From Tilletia caries (taxonomy: Eukaryota > Basidiomycota > Exobasidiomycetes > Tilletiales > Tilletiaceae), in contig JALUTQ010000037.1 of NCBI GenBank assembly GCA_032718865.1, forward strand, positions 744,001 to 808,000: a stretch of 64,000 nt of DNA, in the 5' to 3' direction. The translations under genes and the position numbers were made by a program. Below the pieces are notes generated by a model. It ran no database searches. It worked only from the letters and a program-made list of their open reading frames with translations, and had not been told where the DNA came from. This document shows, in pieces, positions 36,296-48,655 of the stretch. Every line of letters begins with the position of its first letter. The stretch's first letter is position 1.

Positions 36296-36545
36296 CAGCA
36301 ACTTCCTTCACTTCGTATACTTTGTAACTTGGAAGTGAGAACTACACCCCCAAAGTCTGAGGATTTTTCTAAACTGTCCTGAGGATTTTTGAGGACCCTC
36401 CTGAGACCCAGTGGTGACCATAGGCGGGAGGATCCTCCTCGACATGCATTAGACCCTATCCTCAACATGTCGAGGAGAACACATGTTAGGGATGATTCTG
36501 AGGCCTATCCTACGTCCTCCTGAGGAGGCATTCAACCCTTTCTCA
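36296..36545. repeat. hAT-end-like fragment plus partial GAGGAT/CCTCC-word MITE
   Basis: 36296-36340 (CAGCAACTTCC ... GGAAGTGAGAA) recurs at 62003-62050 with few changes. It is followed directly by CTACACCCCCAAA (36341), whose reverse complement TTTGGGGGTGTAG ends another fragment at 48643-48655. Positions 36341-36545 are rich in GAGGAT, CCTCCTGAGG and CTCGAC words. No right terminus is found nearby. Confidence 0.5.
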
Positions 36546-38973
36546 CGTCTTCTCATGCTCACTTCGCAGCGGTATAAATGCACGCAATACTGCAGGGAGT
36601 ACATATGTGCGTCACCGCAAGGTGTGACATTGCCATGGTAAGATCAGAAAGACAGAAAGCCTGGGAAGTGGTCTGTTGCCGGACGCCCTCGGGCCTCGAG
36701 CCTCCGCCCTACCTCGCTGTTCCGCATCTCGGCTTCTCGCCTTCTCCTACTTTCACATCCCGTCGATCGTTCCAACTCCCCAACTACATAGGCCCAATGA
36801 CCAGTCGCGGAGAACCCCTCGCCTCGCCTCGCCTCGCCTTTAGCCAGCCTTGTCGCAACACCGCAAACGTGCAGTACCATAAGCCCTTTCATCCACCAAG
36901 CTGCTTGGAGAAAGGAACAATGCGGTGGAGTGAGGAGAGCAAAATCACAGTGTCAGGAGTATTCTGACCTCTGTAGTCTGAACAGAAATAGAAATAGACG
37001 TAAGGCGACCAATGGAAAGTAAACATCAGCATGACGAAACTCAGCAGAGGAATAAGAATCATACTGTGAGAACTGAGAGCGTATGAATTCTGAGGGTAAG
37101 GAGAAAGAATGTTATGTGATCTGTCAGGCTGTTGCCTTTCATGTCTGTCAACCGATTACGACGGGTTGGAAGCCTGGAAGACTGAAAATAAGTGTTAGTT
37201 CAACAAAGTGACCAGTCGGTGAGAGGCAACAATTGTAACAAATCGAAGGAGGGAATCAGGGAAGCATCAGTATTCGGGAAATATCAACGCCATTGTTTTG
37301 ACCTTTGACGTGTCACGGGCGCGGCGAGAGCGATACGGCTGATGGCGAATCACTAACCAGTTGCAAACTGAGGAACGGGGAACGAACGCGAAGGGAACAC
37401 CGAGGGCGAAGGCAGCTGTGAGTGAGGCAAAGAAGTAGATGTGAGAATCAAGAACATGGAAAAGCGTGATAACTGTATGTTCTAACTTCTAACTTTCTGA
37501 GTAGACTGCAGAAGGGTCAAACCGTGCAAGACAGTGAACGGTACACGACATTACAGCTGACTCACTGCATACTGGAGTTCGTAGTCTACCGGTCGCTGTG
37601 GAAGGAAACAGAATATCAGATGCCTCACCGCTGTACGTGTCACTATGTCAGTATCTAGTATTCAGTGTCCTTGCAGTTTGCACTATTTTGTCCGAAAGGA
37701 AAGCTGAAAGCCGAAAGGTGCTGCCATCAGCAACTGTAGAAAATAGGAACGAGGAACGAGATCAGAGAGGAGTCAAATGAGGAAAAGGGAGAAAATAGTA
37801 GCAACTAGCACTGTCAATGGGAAAAGTCTAGACCAGTTTTGACTTCAAGTACCTATTCTGTGATCTGTCACAGTCACATCCTCGCGTTGATCCGTAAAAT
37901 CACGGAGCGCGGACTGCACACCGACGCGGTGCATGGGTCGACTGTCGGACGTCGGAACAGAAGTGATGGAGAGGGCGGGGGGACTAGGAAGGCTGCCTGT
38001 TTCGTGGATCGGCATCTGTGGACTGTGGTAGCCTGTGACTGATGTGGAAATCAAGAGCTTAGTTTAGCCAAACCTCGGACGAAAAGGGTTAGCAGTAAGA
38101 TTAGCAAGAGTTGATCTAAACGCCCAAACAAAGTGTGAGAAGAGGAGAGAGTACCTTCAGAACTTGAGAGAACATACCCTGAAGGATAGACCCCTTGTTG
38201 GCGAAGTCTGTGCAGTGAGGGGGATGATATTTGATAAAGAAGAAGCAGGTCAGCACAGAGGCCGCAGAGTCGCAGACGCGGTGTGGTGAGAGGACTGGGA
38301 GACATTAAACAGAACTCGCCTGAGATGCATCGATGGACCAGTCCTCACTATTCAGACCGAAGAGAGTAGAGGGGGTCAGAGCTCACCGCACAACGGTGGC
38401 ATACTGCTGAATGCTGAGCGCGTTCAGCATTCCAGACTGTAGTCAACTTACTTCTGCTCTCGACTTTCGGCCTGCAGTCAAGTGATAAGAGGTTAGCTGT
38501 TAGATGTGATACGGAGGCATAGAACGGTAAGCCCGGGCGCCTGAGCGGGGAGCCGGTTCTTGCCGGCTCGCGCACGTTTGACTCCGGCAGGCGCGAAGGC
38601 CACAGAGACGTTCGGTTGCGGGCGGAGGAGGACGTAGAGAGGGTAGTGGGTGGCTGGGAAAGTCGAAAAGAAGCGGCAGAACAGCAACGAGAAAAGGATG
38701 CATAGCCTGCAGATTGCTTGCCGGGCAAAGGCCACCCACAAGCCAGAAAGATGCAGCGAGTGAGCAAAAAGAACATCGGGAGAAAGGGTGCCTGCAGCTG
38801 TTGCACTTACGAGTAACGAGATGGAGGAGCTGCGGAAGAGTGATGATTGATGACGGATGCCATATTGTGAGTGAGTGAGGGGAAAGAGATACAGGAGCGA
38901 ATAGGAGAGGGCCAAACGAATACGCGGAGTCCAGCTCTGCATCTTGGCTGATAGGCGGTCGCAGCTGTGGTGC
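36546..38973. other. Gene-free stretch
   Basis: No ORF with convincing composition and no RNA gene recognised. Short ORFs here (for example 36578-36967 plus and 38348-38942 minus) show no domain, and some overlap each other on opposite strands. The part next to 38974 is presumably the 3' region of the seven-exon gene. Confidence 0.45.
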
Positions 38974-40669
38974 TCAGACGGAGGACAGCGCGGACTTCAA
39001 GGCGATCTCCTTCGAGCCGCCCTTAACCAATTCGGCGTCGTTCCAGGTGCCATACTTTCTTTTGTCGGCGTCGAAAATCTGCTGAAGCTGTCTGTGTAAA
39101 TATGTTACGATTTCTCAAAGGGTCTCAGCGTTCATCATCGTTCAACAGCCAGTCGAAGCGGAACAGGACAGGAGACAGAATGACAGATGACTACTCACTT
39201 TTTGATCTCTTCGGGCTGCTGATCCTGCCGCTTTTGCAGGTTCCCAATGGTTGCGTCCACAATCTTCCAAAACTTTCCTGTGGGCTTGCCATCCTTCTGG
39301 CGCACTGAGACGTCGGCCGCAATCCATCGCTGAGGGTGCAAACGCCAGGAAGACTGTAGATCAGCTCACGTTCCATACTGAATTTAAAAGACAACACATC
39401 GAGCATATTGGGGTACCCACCAGCACTGCAACGCGATAAGCTCGCTTTGTGGTAAAAGGTACGTCGTAGCCCTTGCAGAGTCGCAGCCAGAGTAGTGGAA
39501 GCGCCTCCTTCTTCGTACCAGTATCTATTCCCATAGACTCGTGGATCTATGCGGAGTAGGATGGGATGAGGCATTAGCTTTGACGGGACAACTTGACAAG
39601 AAAATACGGTGTCTGTATGAACTCACGCGGTCGCCACATGCTCCACGAAGACGACTCAAGATGGATTTGACCGCGGGATTGATCTCCGCCCGGCGGACTT
39701 CGAGATCATCAAACTGATGCTTGAAATTCTCGCTGACCAAAAGGGCATTCGACTTCAAGTAGGCCTGGTAGACGGAAGTGATGATCAACAGTTGCAGGTG
39801 AGAAGCGCCCGAATCAATACATGAGCCTCTTCTGCGCATGAAAACTTACCATAACCTTGTTGAAGAGGGGACCCTTGGCGCAGTAACGAGTGACGAGCTC
39901 TGAGTAGAAGCAGTAGGCCACTTCTTTGCCAAGTTGTGTCTGAGAGTCGATACACAGTCCCCAGAATAGGAATTAGGAACCGTCAGCGCACTGGCATGGC
40001 AGGATGAGTATGCGCACGCCGCACGCCTATACTCACAAGGTCTGCCTTTGTCAGCTTCTGATTCGCCTTGGCCAAGCTGTTGACTTTGACCGCAAGCTCA
40101 TCCGTACGTTCTTTGAGCACGTCCAGCTGCTCTCTCGTAGCTTCCGAGTTCTCCCAGATGCGCATCTGTCGCGCAGTTGTGTAAATATCTGCTGCGGAGG
40201 GGATTTCGTTGTCCGTCTGCAATTCGAACATCGGCATGCATTGTCAGTACGCAAGTTAAAAACCTTGCGCTTGTGTAGATTTACATGCACATACCTCCAT
40301 TCTGCTGACAACCTCTTCCTCAAAGATCTTGACAGACGCCCTGCTGAGCTTGTCCAATGTTGCGGCCTTGTACAAGATTGGAGGAATGCGCACGCCTCTG
40401 GCCTTCGTACTGGTGCTTCTGGCTGGAGCCCGGCGCTCATTGCGGTCCTTCTCGTCGTCGAAGTCCAGATCTTTGCGCTTCCGTTGCGCAGGCGACCGCT
40501 CGACGTCGGCATCGTCTTCTTCCTCGTCCTCGTTTCCAAAATCGTCGTCAAACGCGTCCTCATCGCTGTGCTCATCGAGTTCGTCCTCGTAGTTGTCCTG
40601 GTACTGGTCATCGTAGAGGTCCTCGTCTTCTACGTTCCAATCAACAGGTTTAGCTGGACTGCTGTTCAT
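38974..40669 (-). CDS. Conserved-looking protein of unknown function, 385 aa, seven exons
   Basis: Exons 40669-40295, 40216-40037, 39939-39850, 39764-39627, 39546-39421, 39329-39199 and 39091-38974, all with GT/AG borders and consistent phase; start MNSSPAKPVDW. Residues 10-60 are strongly acidic (DEDLYDDQYQDN, then an Asp/Glu run). A basic segment AQRKRKDLDFDDEKDRNERR could be a nuclear signal. Then come helical, partly coiled-coil segments (REQLDVLKERTDELAVKVNSL), and a C-terminal part with KPTGKFWKIVDATIG and KYGTWNDAELVKGG. No family recognised. The intact structure contrasts with the decayed neighbours and suggests a functional gene. It is divergent from the transposase-like gene, with about 335 bp between starts. 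Confidence 0.75.
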
Positions 40670-41003
40670 GATCGCTGCGGGATGGTGCTGACTGCTGATG
40701 CTGCGGAGTGATGTTCTGCGCCGGTGATGATGCGACGCTGGTTGGGTCTGGAGGGAGAAGGATCAAGGAGGAAGAGAGGAGGAAGAGAAGAAATGGAACA
40801 GAAGGAAGACCAAGACGCGACGCGTTTGCATCTCATTTCGGCCTTTGCAAATTGCACAAGGCTCGCGACGCGCGGGAGATCAGGATGTCTGGACACGACT
40901 CGTCTGGAGGTGAGTTCTGACCAGAGGGTCGTATGCATGCTACAGACTGCTTCAGAATACGCTCATCAGTAAACGTTTTCCGCCACACAGTCGGAAGTGG
41001 AAG

Positions 41004-44000
41004 ATGCCACCGGTATCAAAGACATTGGAGGAACTGCAAGAAGAAGTGGGCGCTGGTAAGTTCAGATTCAAAGCTGAATGCTCAGGCGGCCAGTCCCTGC
41101 TGCGGATCGTTGCTCATATCAGTTCTGACGGTACCCTTACAGCTTTCACAGCAGTCGGCACTGAGCCTCCTGCGATTGTCTGTCTGGCATGTGAAGTCGA
41201 GGCAGACCCGCCCTTCAATCCTAAACATCTCAGACAACACGTCGCATCGAAGAAGCACAAGATCAATGCAAGTGTGAGTGTTCTCAGCTTTGCTGCAACA
41301 GCCGTCCGATGTGCTGATGAAGACCTTTTACTCCCTAGTTGTTCTTGCACCCTGGTCAAGCTTCGTTTCCAGCTATTTCGACGGGCCCACCAGCAATGTG
41401 CCATCGGAGCCTATGCTGGACGATTCGCATTTGTTCCCCGAGGACGAAGATCGTGCTGCTCTGAGACGCATGCAGGATATTATTGACATGGACGACGATG
41501 TGGCTGAAGCCTGAATGGTCTCAGGATAGGCAAGGGCAGGAAGCAGAAGAGAGGGATGCAGCGGCGGAGATGGGAAGAGATCGGTGCAACAGATTACAGG
41601 CTATCGGAGGGGATGCTTTTCCGTTTCTCTCTCGAGAGGTGAGTTAAATGAACGTCTCTATCTCGAGAAGTTCTGAATATTTGATCCCACTTCTATTTAA
41701 TCTCACTTCCCTACCAGACGTTTCGATCGCTCGCGTTCAAGCTGTCGCCAAAGCGAGCCATCTCGAACGTCATTCTCGAAGAGGCGCTGAATCTTTCCAC
41801 AGACCTAGGCGCTAGCGGTGTTCCAACCGTGGAGGCATGCAAAAAGTCGATGGAAGCAGCGAGGGGAATTCACTAGGACTTCATGAACCCAACGGTTCGA
41901 TCGAGAATGCACCTTCTCCCGTGGAGAGGCGACCAGATCTCCGACATATATGATGGTTCGGCTTTGGCATTTGAGCAGGACACGCGCCGATCCCCGCCTA
42001 TGATCCAACGGCGTGATGGCGTGGCAATTTTTACGGACGAAACCGTCAAGCTGCTCGACGGGCGGCTCGTAAGGCCTTTCAACTTTTTTCCCTGGCCCTC
42101 CACGAACTTCCATGGTCTGAGGGTTGGTGTGGCACACTTCAAGATGCCACCCTCGAAGTTCAACGTGAATCCATTATTTTCGACCCAGAACTTGTAAACG
42201 TCTCAGCCTCAGAGGAGCTGAGCAGCTACAGAGTCGGTGAGTGTGGTGTGTCGTGTGGAAATTGGGGGTTCAATGACATGCTATGATGCTATCCGCTTCT
42301 CCTCTCCCGCTGCATATGACTGGTACTGAAGCCTTTTCACAATTCACAGTGGACATTCTTGGACGCGAGCTTCGATCCATCAATCCTCTTCGCGTCAAAG
42401 CCGACGGTCGCCTATTGATACAGGTACCGATTGTGCTTTTTATCGACGAGACGTCCGGCACGACAACGAAGCGTTGGAATGAACACGTCGCCATTTACTT
42501 CTCAAACGCAGCCCTGCCACGCAAGGACATGGACTCTCCCTCCAATGTGAAGATGCTTTCCGCGAGCGCAAACGTGCGCGATCACGACCTCATGGCAGCT
42601 GTTGTAGAGGAACTGATGTGAGTATTCAGTATACTGGGCTACTGGCTGTAGATTGTACACTGGTGTCTCAAATCATTGAAACGATCGTGACTTATGCCTT
42701 GCATTCCTCATCTCACAATCATCACTTATCAGTCAACTGCAAGACGACCCTTTCGTTACCTTCGATATCGTGCTTGGATTCGACGTTCTGGTCCGGCCGG
42801 TACTTGTTTGCTGCGTCGCGGACAACCCCATGGCCGCAACTCTTTGTGCCTCTATCGGTATGCGCGGCCTGCTGCCATGCCGGATGTGCTCTGCGGGAGG
42901 AACAAAAGAAGAGATGAAAAGAGCACGAGGGTACCGAAAGCTGCTAAAGATAATCATGCATGGCCTCCAAAATGTCTCACAGGCTTCCAGTTCAAAGTCC
43001 CAGCCAGTCTAATCTTGATTCTTCCCGTACTGAAGATCGGTTCAAAAAAGACAGCCAAAGAGGTCGTCGTTTCTCTCAAGGCGCAGCTCTCACTTACAGC
43101 CAGCAAGGGAGTCACCGCGCAGCCTGTGGCCGAACAAAGATCGACTGGCATCAAAGATGTGTGGACGAACGACCTCTGCAACGAGCTCATTTCCCTTTTC
43201 AAAGCCAGCAGGAAAGCCGAGAGAGCAGAGGTGGTTGATCGAAGTAGGCTCGCGATTTTGACCACAAACTGGCATACTCCCCTGCTGGCGCTTCACGGTG
43301 AGTTGGGCTTAGGCCTGAGCTGAACAGTGTCTTGTTGATGACACGATGCTGTATAGCTGAGCGCTGACTATACCAACTTGTGGTGTCATCTGGTCAGACA
43401 AGATTGGGTTCGACATCTGCTCAGGTACCCCTGTTGACCTTCTGCACACATATCAGCTGGGTATTGTCAAGTACGTGTGGGCGCAGATGCTCAGCAAGGC
43501 AACGGGACGCAGAAGGTTGAGATTGTCGCACGGCTGTCGGCTGCGCCTATGGATGCAGTGGCGAGGACGGGTGCCCTTCGCGGCTCTTGGCTAGTGTCAA
43601 ATGCTGGAGGTTTGGTTGGGAAGGACCTCAAAAGTATCGCCCAGGTTGCGGCAACAGCGTTCTATCCCATGATGAAAAATGGGACAATGGAGCTCGAAGT
43701 GTGGGGCGCGTGGAGTGCTGTTGGGCAATTGGGACGGCTGCTGTTTGTCGAAGAGATTGATCGGAAGGACCTTCATAAATACAAGGTGAGTAGCAAGTGT
43801 GCGGGCTCCTGTTCGTCTCTAATACTGCGCTGTTAGCTGTATGCACTCTTCAGGCTCATAGAACGTTCTGTCTGTTTGATTGATCCCTAAACGAACAGTA
43901 GGAGGTCAAATGCGCTATCATGGTCTTTCTCGGAACAGCTGCGGTTGCATTCCCAGCTCAAATTCTCAGCAAGCCCAAGTTCCACATGTTGCTGCATATG

Positions 44001-45631
44001 GCCGACAACATCGAGCAGTCAGTCCCGCGAAAGGGTTCTCATCCGAGCGATACGAATCATTCAACGCCGTACTGCGAAAGGCTTCCATTTGCTCGAATCG
44101 ATCTGCGCCTTCGAAGGACATTCTGACCCGTGTCCAAAATCAGGAACTGATTCGGCATGTGGCAGCTTCTGGATGTTGGATCAAGAATGGGAGGGTGAGC
44201 ACACCGTCACCGCTACTCAAAACACTGTTGTCTGCGTCCCGAAACGAAGAATACAGCATTCCGAAGGTCAACGAGGAGGCCAGGAACTCAAGCAAGTTCT
44301 TCGTCTCGTTTGGCGGGGATCGGATTGGTCGCGGCAACTTCGTCACGACTTTTCTCGACGTGGAGGCTGGTACACGGGGTATCGCGCGCGTAGACGACTT
44401 CTTGTGGACGGCAGACGGTCTGCTTCACATGACGGTGACGAATTTCCAATACGAAACCGACGTCTCTGGGCTCGAGCCCGTCATCCTAAGGATCTTCCCG
44501 GAGTAGATCCCCGGAGCCCGGACTCCGGGGCGGCGCTCCGCTCAGCTCCGTCTGAGATCCGGCCAGCTCCGCGCTCCGCAAAATTTTGGGTGATCAGCTG
44601 GCGAGCACTCCGTGCTCCGTCGAAGTTGCGGTTGCGCGCAAGAATCTACTCCGTGCTCCGTACATTTCTCACAGGCGGACTCCGTGCTCCGCAAAATAGC
44701 TCCGCGGACTCCGGGGTACTCCGGGGTGTCATGAAATGAGTCAAACATGGGCTCAGGAAAAGGTCAAATCTTATTGAAACAGTTCAATCGCAGCTTTAGA
44801 AGTCTATACCATTCCTTGCCAAGGGTTACTGCCCCAAAAAAGCTCAAATACATAACATTTCGACCTGATTCGGCCGAGAAATCCCTCAAAAACCGGTCAC
44901 GTGACTCAGTTTTGGCCATCACGTGACCCACTTTGCCATCCCCGGAGTCCGACGGACTCCGGGGTATGCTCCGTACTCCGGGGCTTTTTTGACAATGCAA
45001 GCAAACTCGCTCCGTGCTCCGGGGCATTGCAGCCATACCTTCGCGGAGTAGCTCCGCAAATCTAAAGCTAGGAAAAAACGCCCAAATCTCGCTCCGTGCT
45101 CCGTACCCGTGCAGAGCGTCCCCCGGAGTCCGCGGAGCTCCGGGGAATGATACTCCGGGGCCTACTCCGGGAAGATCCTTACGTCATCCTGCGAGAAGTT
45201 GGGCAGTCGGCGGGAGTAGTGGCCTCCACGCCCACGGTGAGAGCCTAGACTCTAGAAACTCTCACCACTAAATCCTGGATACTAACAATGCTTGTCGTTC
45301 ATTTAGTCGAATGATCGAAAGCTCAATGTGGCCCACGATTGCAGCCACCATGGCTGTCAGGTCGACATACAGGCTACACACGTCCGGATGGAACGAGAAA
45401 GCATTGAGGAGTACAAGCCTGCTTTGGTGCACTGTCTGGCGGGCGCGCAAAGATACGTGCTCAATCATTGCCTTTCGCTCGGCCAGCTCTCTGGCGAGTC
45501 TTTATCCCAAGGTTCCAAATCCTCCCACTGTCAAGGAGATCGCCAACATCGCATTGTTGGTGCTGGGCGGAGCCGATGTAGACGAGGACAGCGAGGAGGA
45601 CGAGCTGTTCTCAGAAGACGACGATGAGTAA
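41004..45631 (+). pseudogene. Large multi-exon transposase-like gene, degenerate, with MITE inserted
   Basis: Starts MPPVSKTLEELQEEV with a zinc-finger-like unit (CLACEVE ... HLRQHVASKKH). Later pieces: HLFPEDEDRAALRRMQ; EEALNLSTDLGASGVPT; VLFIDETSGTTTKRWNEHVAIYF near 42440; DIVLGFDVLVRPVL then GMRGLLPCRMC near 42860; PVDLLHTYQLGIVKYVW near 43440; KPKFHMLLHMADNI then FSSERYESFNAVLRKASI near 44050. The HTYQLGI...KFHMLLH...ESFN arrangement resembles large fungal DDE transposases of the KDZ/Plavaka kind, but I cannot name the family. Frameshifts (about 41511, 41870, 45500) and the MITE at 44487-45181 break it; introns are present. The last exon ends in an acidic tail. Confidence 0.55.
44487..45181. 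mobile_element. hAT-type MITE, family A copy 2, 695 bp
   Basis: Ends TAAGGATCTTCCCGGAGTAG and its inverse CTACTCCGGGAAGATCCTTA. A perfect 8-bp target duplication CGTCATCC lies at 44479-44486 and 45182-45189. Dense in CTCCG/CGGAG words. Removing it and one duplication joins the host gene as EPVILREVGQSAG without a frame change. Confidence 0.93.
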
Positions 45632-48469
45632 AATGCATAACACTCTGCGGTTCCTGTTGATGGTTGTTGGCTGCAACGTCTGCAACGTCGAGATCGAGTT
45701 CATGAGACATTACTGAAGGTCCTTCTTCTATGCCTTCTCACCAATCATAGCATATTCTTCTCTGTCAACCCAGACTCCAGGCACCACGGTTCCAGGGCTC
45801 CAGGCACCACGTTGTTATTTCCGACATCCTCGACGTTTTCCTTCTCTCCACTCTCCAGACTCCTTCCGATGCGCCAAAGATCTGGGCCAGGCCGATGGCG
45901 GCTAGGGTCGCCGGCATAGTCTCTTGATTGCTGCTTACTGCTTCCTGCGTACTGCTTACTGCTCTCTCCTCGTATGAGTTACTCTTCCTCTTCCTCTTCC
46001 CAGTCTCCCGCACCCTGCTCAACCACTGACTCATCACTCATATTTGCCCCATCATCTCCTATAGTGATTCATCACGGCCCACGGGATCACAATGCCGAAT
46101 GCGGTGTGCTCTCCCACTCGCCTGTTGTCATACCGCAGTCCGCACTCCCGTCCGTTCAACAACCGATCACAATCCGTACCGACTCCAGTGCAGGGCGCAA
46201 GCTGGTGGCCGTCGACGACGAGCCAGTTGAGGTAAGAGACCGCTCTCGCTGACCCTTTGCAGCTGTTTCCCACAGTCCCACAGCCCCCACCACAACCCCC
46301 TTCACCTCCCTCCTTTGGGTTGTGCTTGTCCTGTTATCCATACCCTGGTCTTATCCACTTTTTTTGGTCCCTCGATTCGTCGTGCACAGAGCAATACCCC
46401 TTGAATTCGAAGACCCCTTGCGGCCTTGCACTTGTGAGTCCGCTATCGGATTTGGACGACAAATCACAGACCTTGCTTTTTTTGTTCTGTCGTCGATCTC
46501 TATCAAGTATCAACTCTCAGCTGACGGCTTCAATCTGCTTCACTGTTTACAGTTCTTGTCAGCTGAGAGTTGGTACTTTGGACTCTGGCTGTTGTCCAAC
46601 TGAAACTCTGACTCCTACTGAACCTGCGTCCACGGTGACCTATGCTAACCTCTCTGTCCTGTGTCATGTTACATGTATGACTTCCAGCTAAACATTCTGC
46701 CTCTTCGCTCTTGGCTGCTGTCTTCTCTTCCCCTCCGCTTCTCGTCGTGGTGGCGTGCTATCTCTAAAGCTTGCTGCTGATCATCCTTCTTCTCTCGGCC
46801 AGCCGTCATTGGCTGAGCTTCTTCATGCTCTCGTACAGGTGCCAGGTTCGTAGACGCTACAGCATCGCTCAAGCCTTCAAAGAGGATCTGATTCAGCGCA
46901 CATAATACATTTTCAGGGTCACGACGAATGAGCGGCATGACACGTACACGTTTCAGGCTATAGCTGGAGGTAGTGAAAGTCGGGGTGAGTACTCAGTGCT
47001 GACCTCGGTCCTCCATGCCCCGCTGCACGCTGATGAGTAATGATGATACTCTCCTTTCCAGATTTCTTCATACGAGCTCGGCTTTGCAGTTCTTCTTTGT
47101 ACTTCCTCTCCACGCATATTTCCTGACTCTTCTTTCCCCTGGACCCACTGTTTCGTACTTGGTTGTGGGAATGACTGAATGAGAATACGGGATAGCACCA
47201 GATATCCTTGATCGCAGGCCAGCTGGGTCCATAACTTCTGAGTGGTGATATCTACAAGACAATATGAAGGCTTGGGATGCTTCCCGGCGGAGGATAAAGA
47301 ACATGTGCTCCATATGCTGCATTGCGATGTATTGACTGTTGATGAAGAGGAGTTAGAACGTGAGAGCGTTCGGTCTGTCGCTGGGCAATTGACCTGGACA
47401 GAGGTTGTACGAGAAGCAGGAGTCAAAGGAACAGAAGAGAACAAAAGAAAAATGCAGGAGAAGTCAGAGTTCAAGCGGTATAGAAACCGTGGTCTGTGAG
47501 GATTGTATATAGCTGCATTGAAGTGTGGGAGTTGGGACTTGGGACAGTAGGATTAGCGGAAAGGCATGAAGTAAAGACAACAGGGAAAAAGAAGAGTCAC
47601 AGAGCAAATGGGGAAGTGAGCAGCAAGCCAGAAAGCCATTCGTAAATCGTATCTTAGGGGAGATTTGAGAAGCAGTTAGCCACAGTCGAACGCGAGAGCA
47701 GAGCATGAGAAGTGGGCTCATGTAGCAAAACCGATTACCGCACGCGTGACTCGATGCTTCTGCCTGCTCACTGCTGTGAGAAACAGAGCTCATAGCGACG
47801 GCCGCAAATGGATAACCAAACAGTCGAGGAGAACGAAAATTGGGCGTCTGATCTTATGTGTGGTTAAGGAACAACATGATAATCAGCGATAGATGTACGA
47901 ATGTACGTTTCTGACAAGAGCGACGTTGCATTGCGGTGTGCCTATAAGTGATAACTCACAAGGAAGCTCGCATTTCTCAACGTGTAGATCATGCGACTGA
48001 ACGCTCGGGAGCGGGTGACGAAGTATCTATTCTTGAAACGGGAAGCACGAGAGAAGCAGAGTTCAAGGCCCATGGATATGAGCAGCTGAGGTTGGGACAG
48101 ATCGCTGGGGAAGTCGAAGGGACGAAAAGAGAAGACAGGCAAAGAAAAAAGGTTAGCAGTTGTATATGCAGTATGAATCACAGTGATAAACGACGATCAG
48201 GTCTCGACAGGGAGCGTATCAGACTGGTGAGCACTGAGCAGACGAGAATCAGAGGGGCAGTGGGGACGTGATTCATGAGCTTGCACCCTGCATTGTTCTC
48301 TTGAAACTTGAAAATATCTTTGGCGCTGGCCGCTGCAATATGGCCTGCAGAAAGAAGTAGTCAGCCCGACGAGCATCAGTAAGCACGGTCAAAAGCGAAC
48401 AGAGAGAGTGTTCAGCTTCAAGGGTAAAGGCGTTGAGGTGCCGTCGTGCCGAAGATGATCTTTCTAGGA
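45632..48469. other. Stretch without a recognisable gene; a few unexplained ORFs
   Basis: 45974-46252 plus (MSYSSSSSSQSPAP ... DDEPVE) is Ser-rich and ends in a possible GTAAGA donor; it could be a first exon. 47242-47499 plus (charged, ending KRYRNRGL) and 46669-46938 minus (RRDPENVLCALNQIL) also look protein-like but have no partner exons or domain. The word CTCCAGGCACCACG is repeated at 45775 and 45798. Nothing further seen. Confidence 0.35.
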
Positions 48470-48655
48470 TGTCGTGGTGGAATCTTAGCCCTCAGGATTG
48501 CCCAGGAGACTTTGAGGATACTCCTGGGCATGAAGTCTCCAAAATTGTTTGCTTTCATCTTGAATAGCCTCCTCAACAAACTACAAACCCTTAAGATTAC
48601 AAGAGAGGATTTCCGTCAGAAGGATCCTGGGTCCTCTTTAAATTTTGGGGGTGTA
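48470..48655. repeat. GAGGAT/CCTCC-word MITE fragment ending TTTGGGGGTGTAG
   Basis: About 185 bp with ATCCTGGGTCCTC, CTCAGGATTGCCCAGGAG and GAGGATACTCCTGGGC. Its right end matches, inverted, the left end at 36341. Probably the opposite half of the same MITE family. Confidence 0.45.

Noticed and set aside
36578..36967. 129-codon plus-strand ORF
   Set aside because: No recognisable domain, overlapping antisense ORF, and no supporting exon structure.
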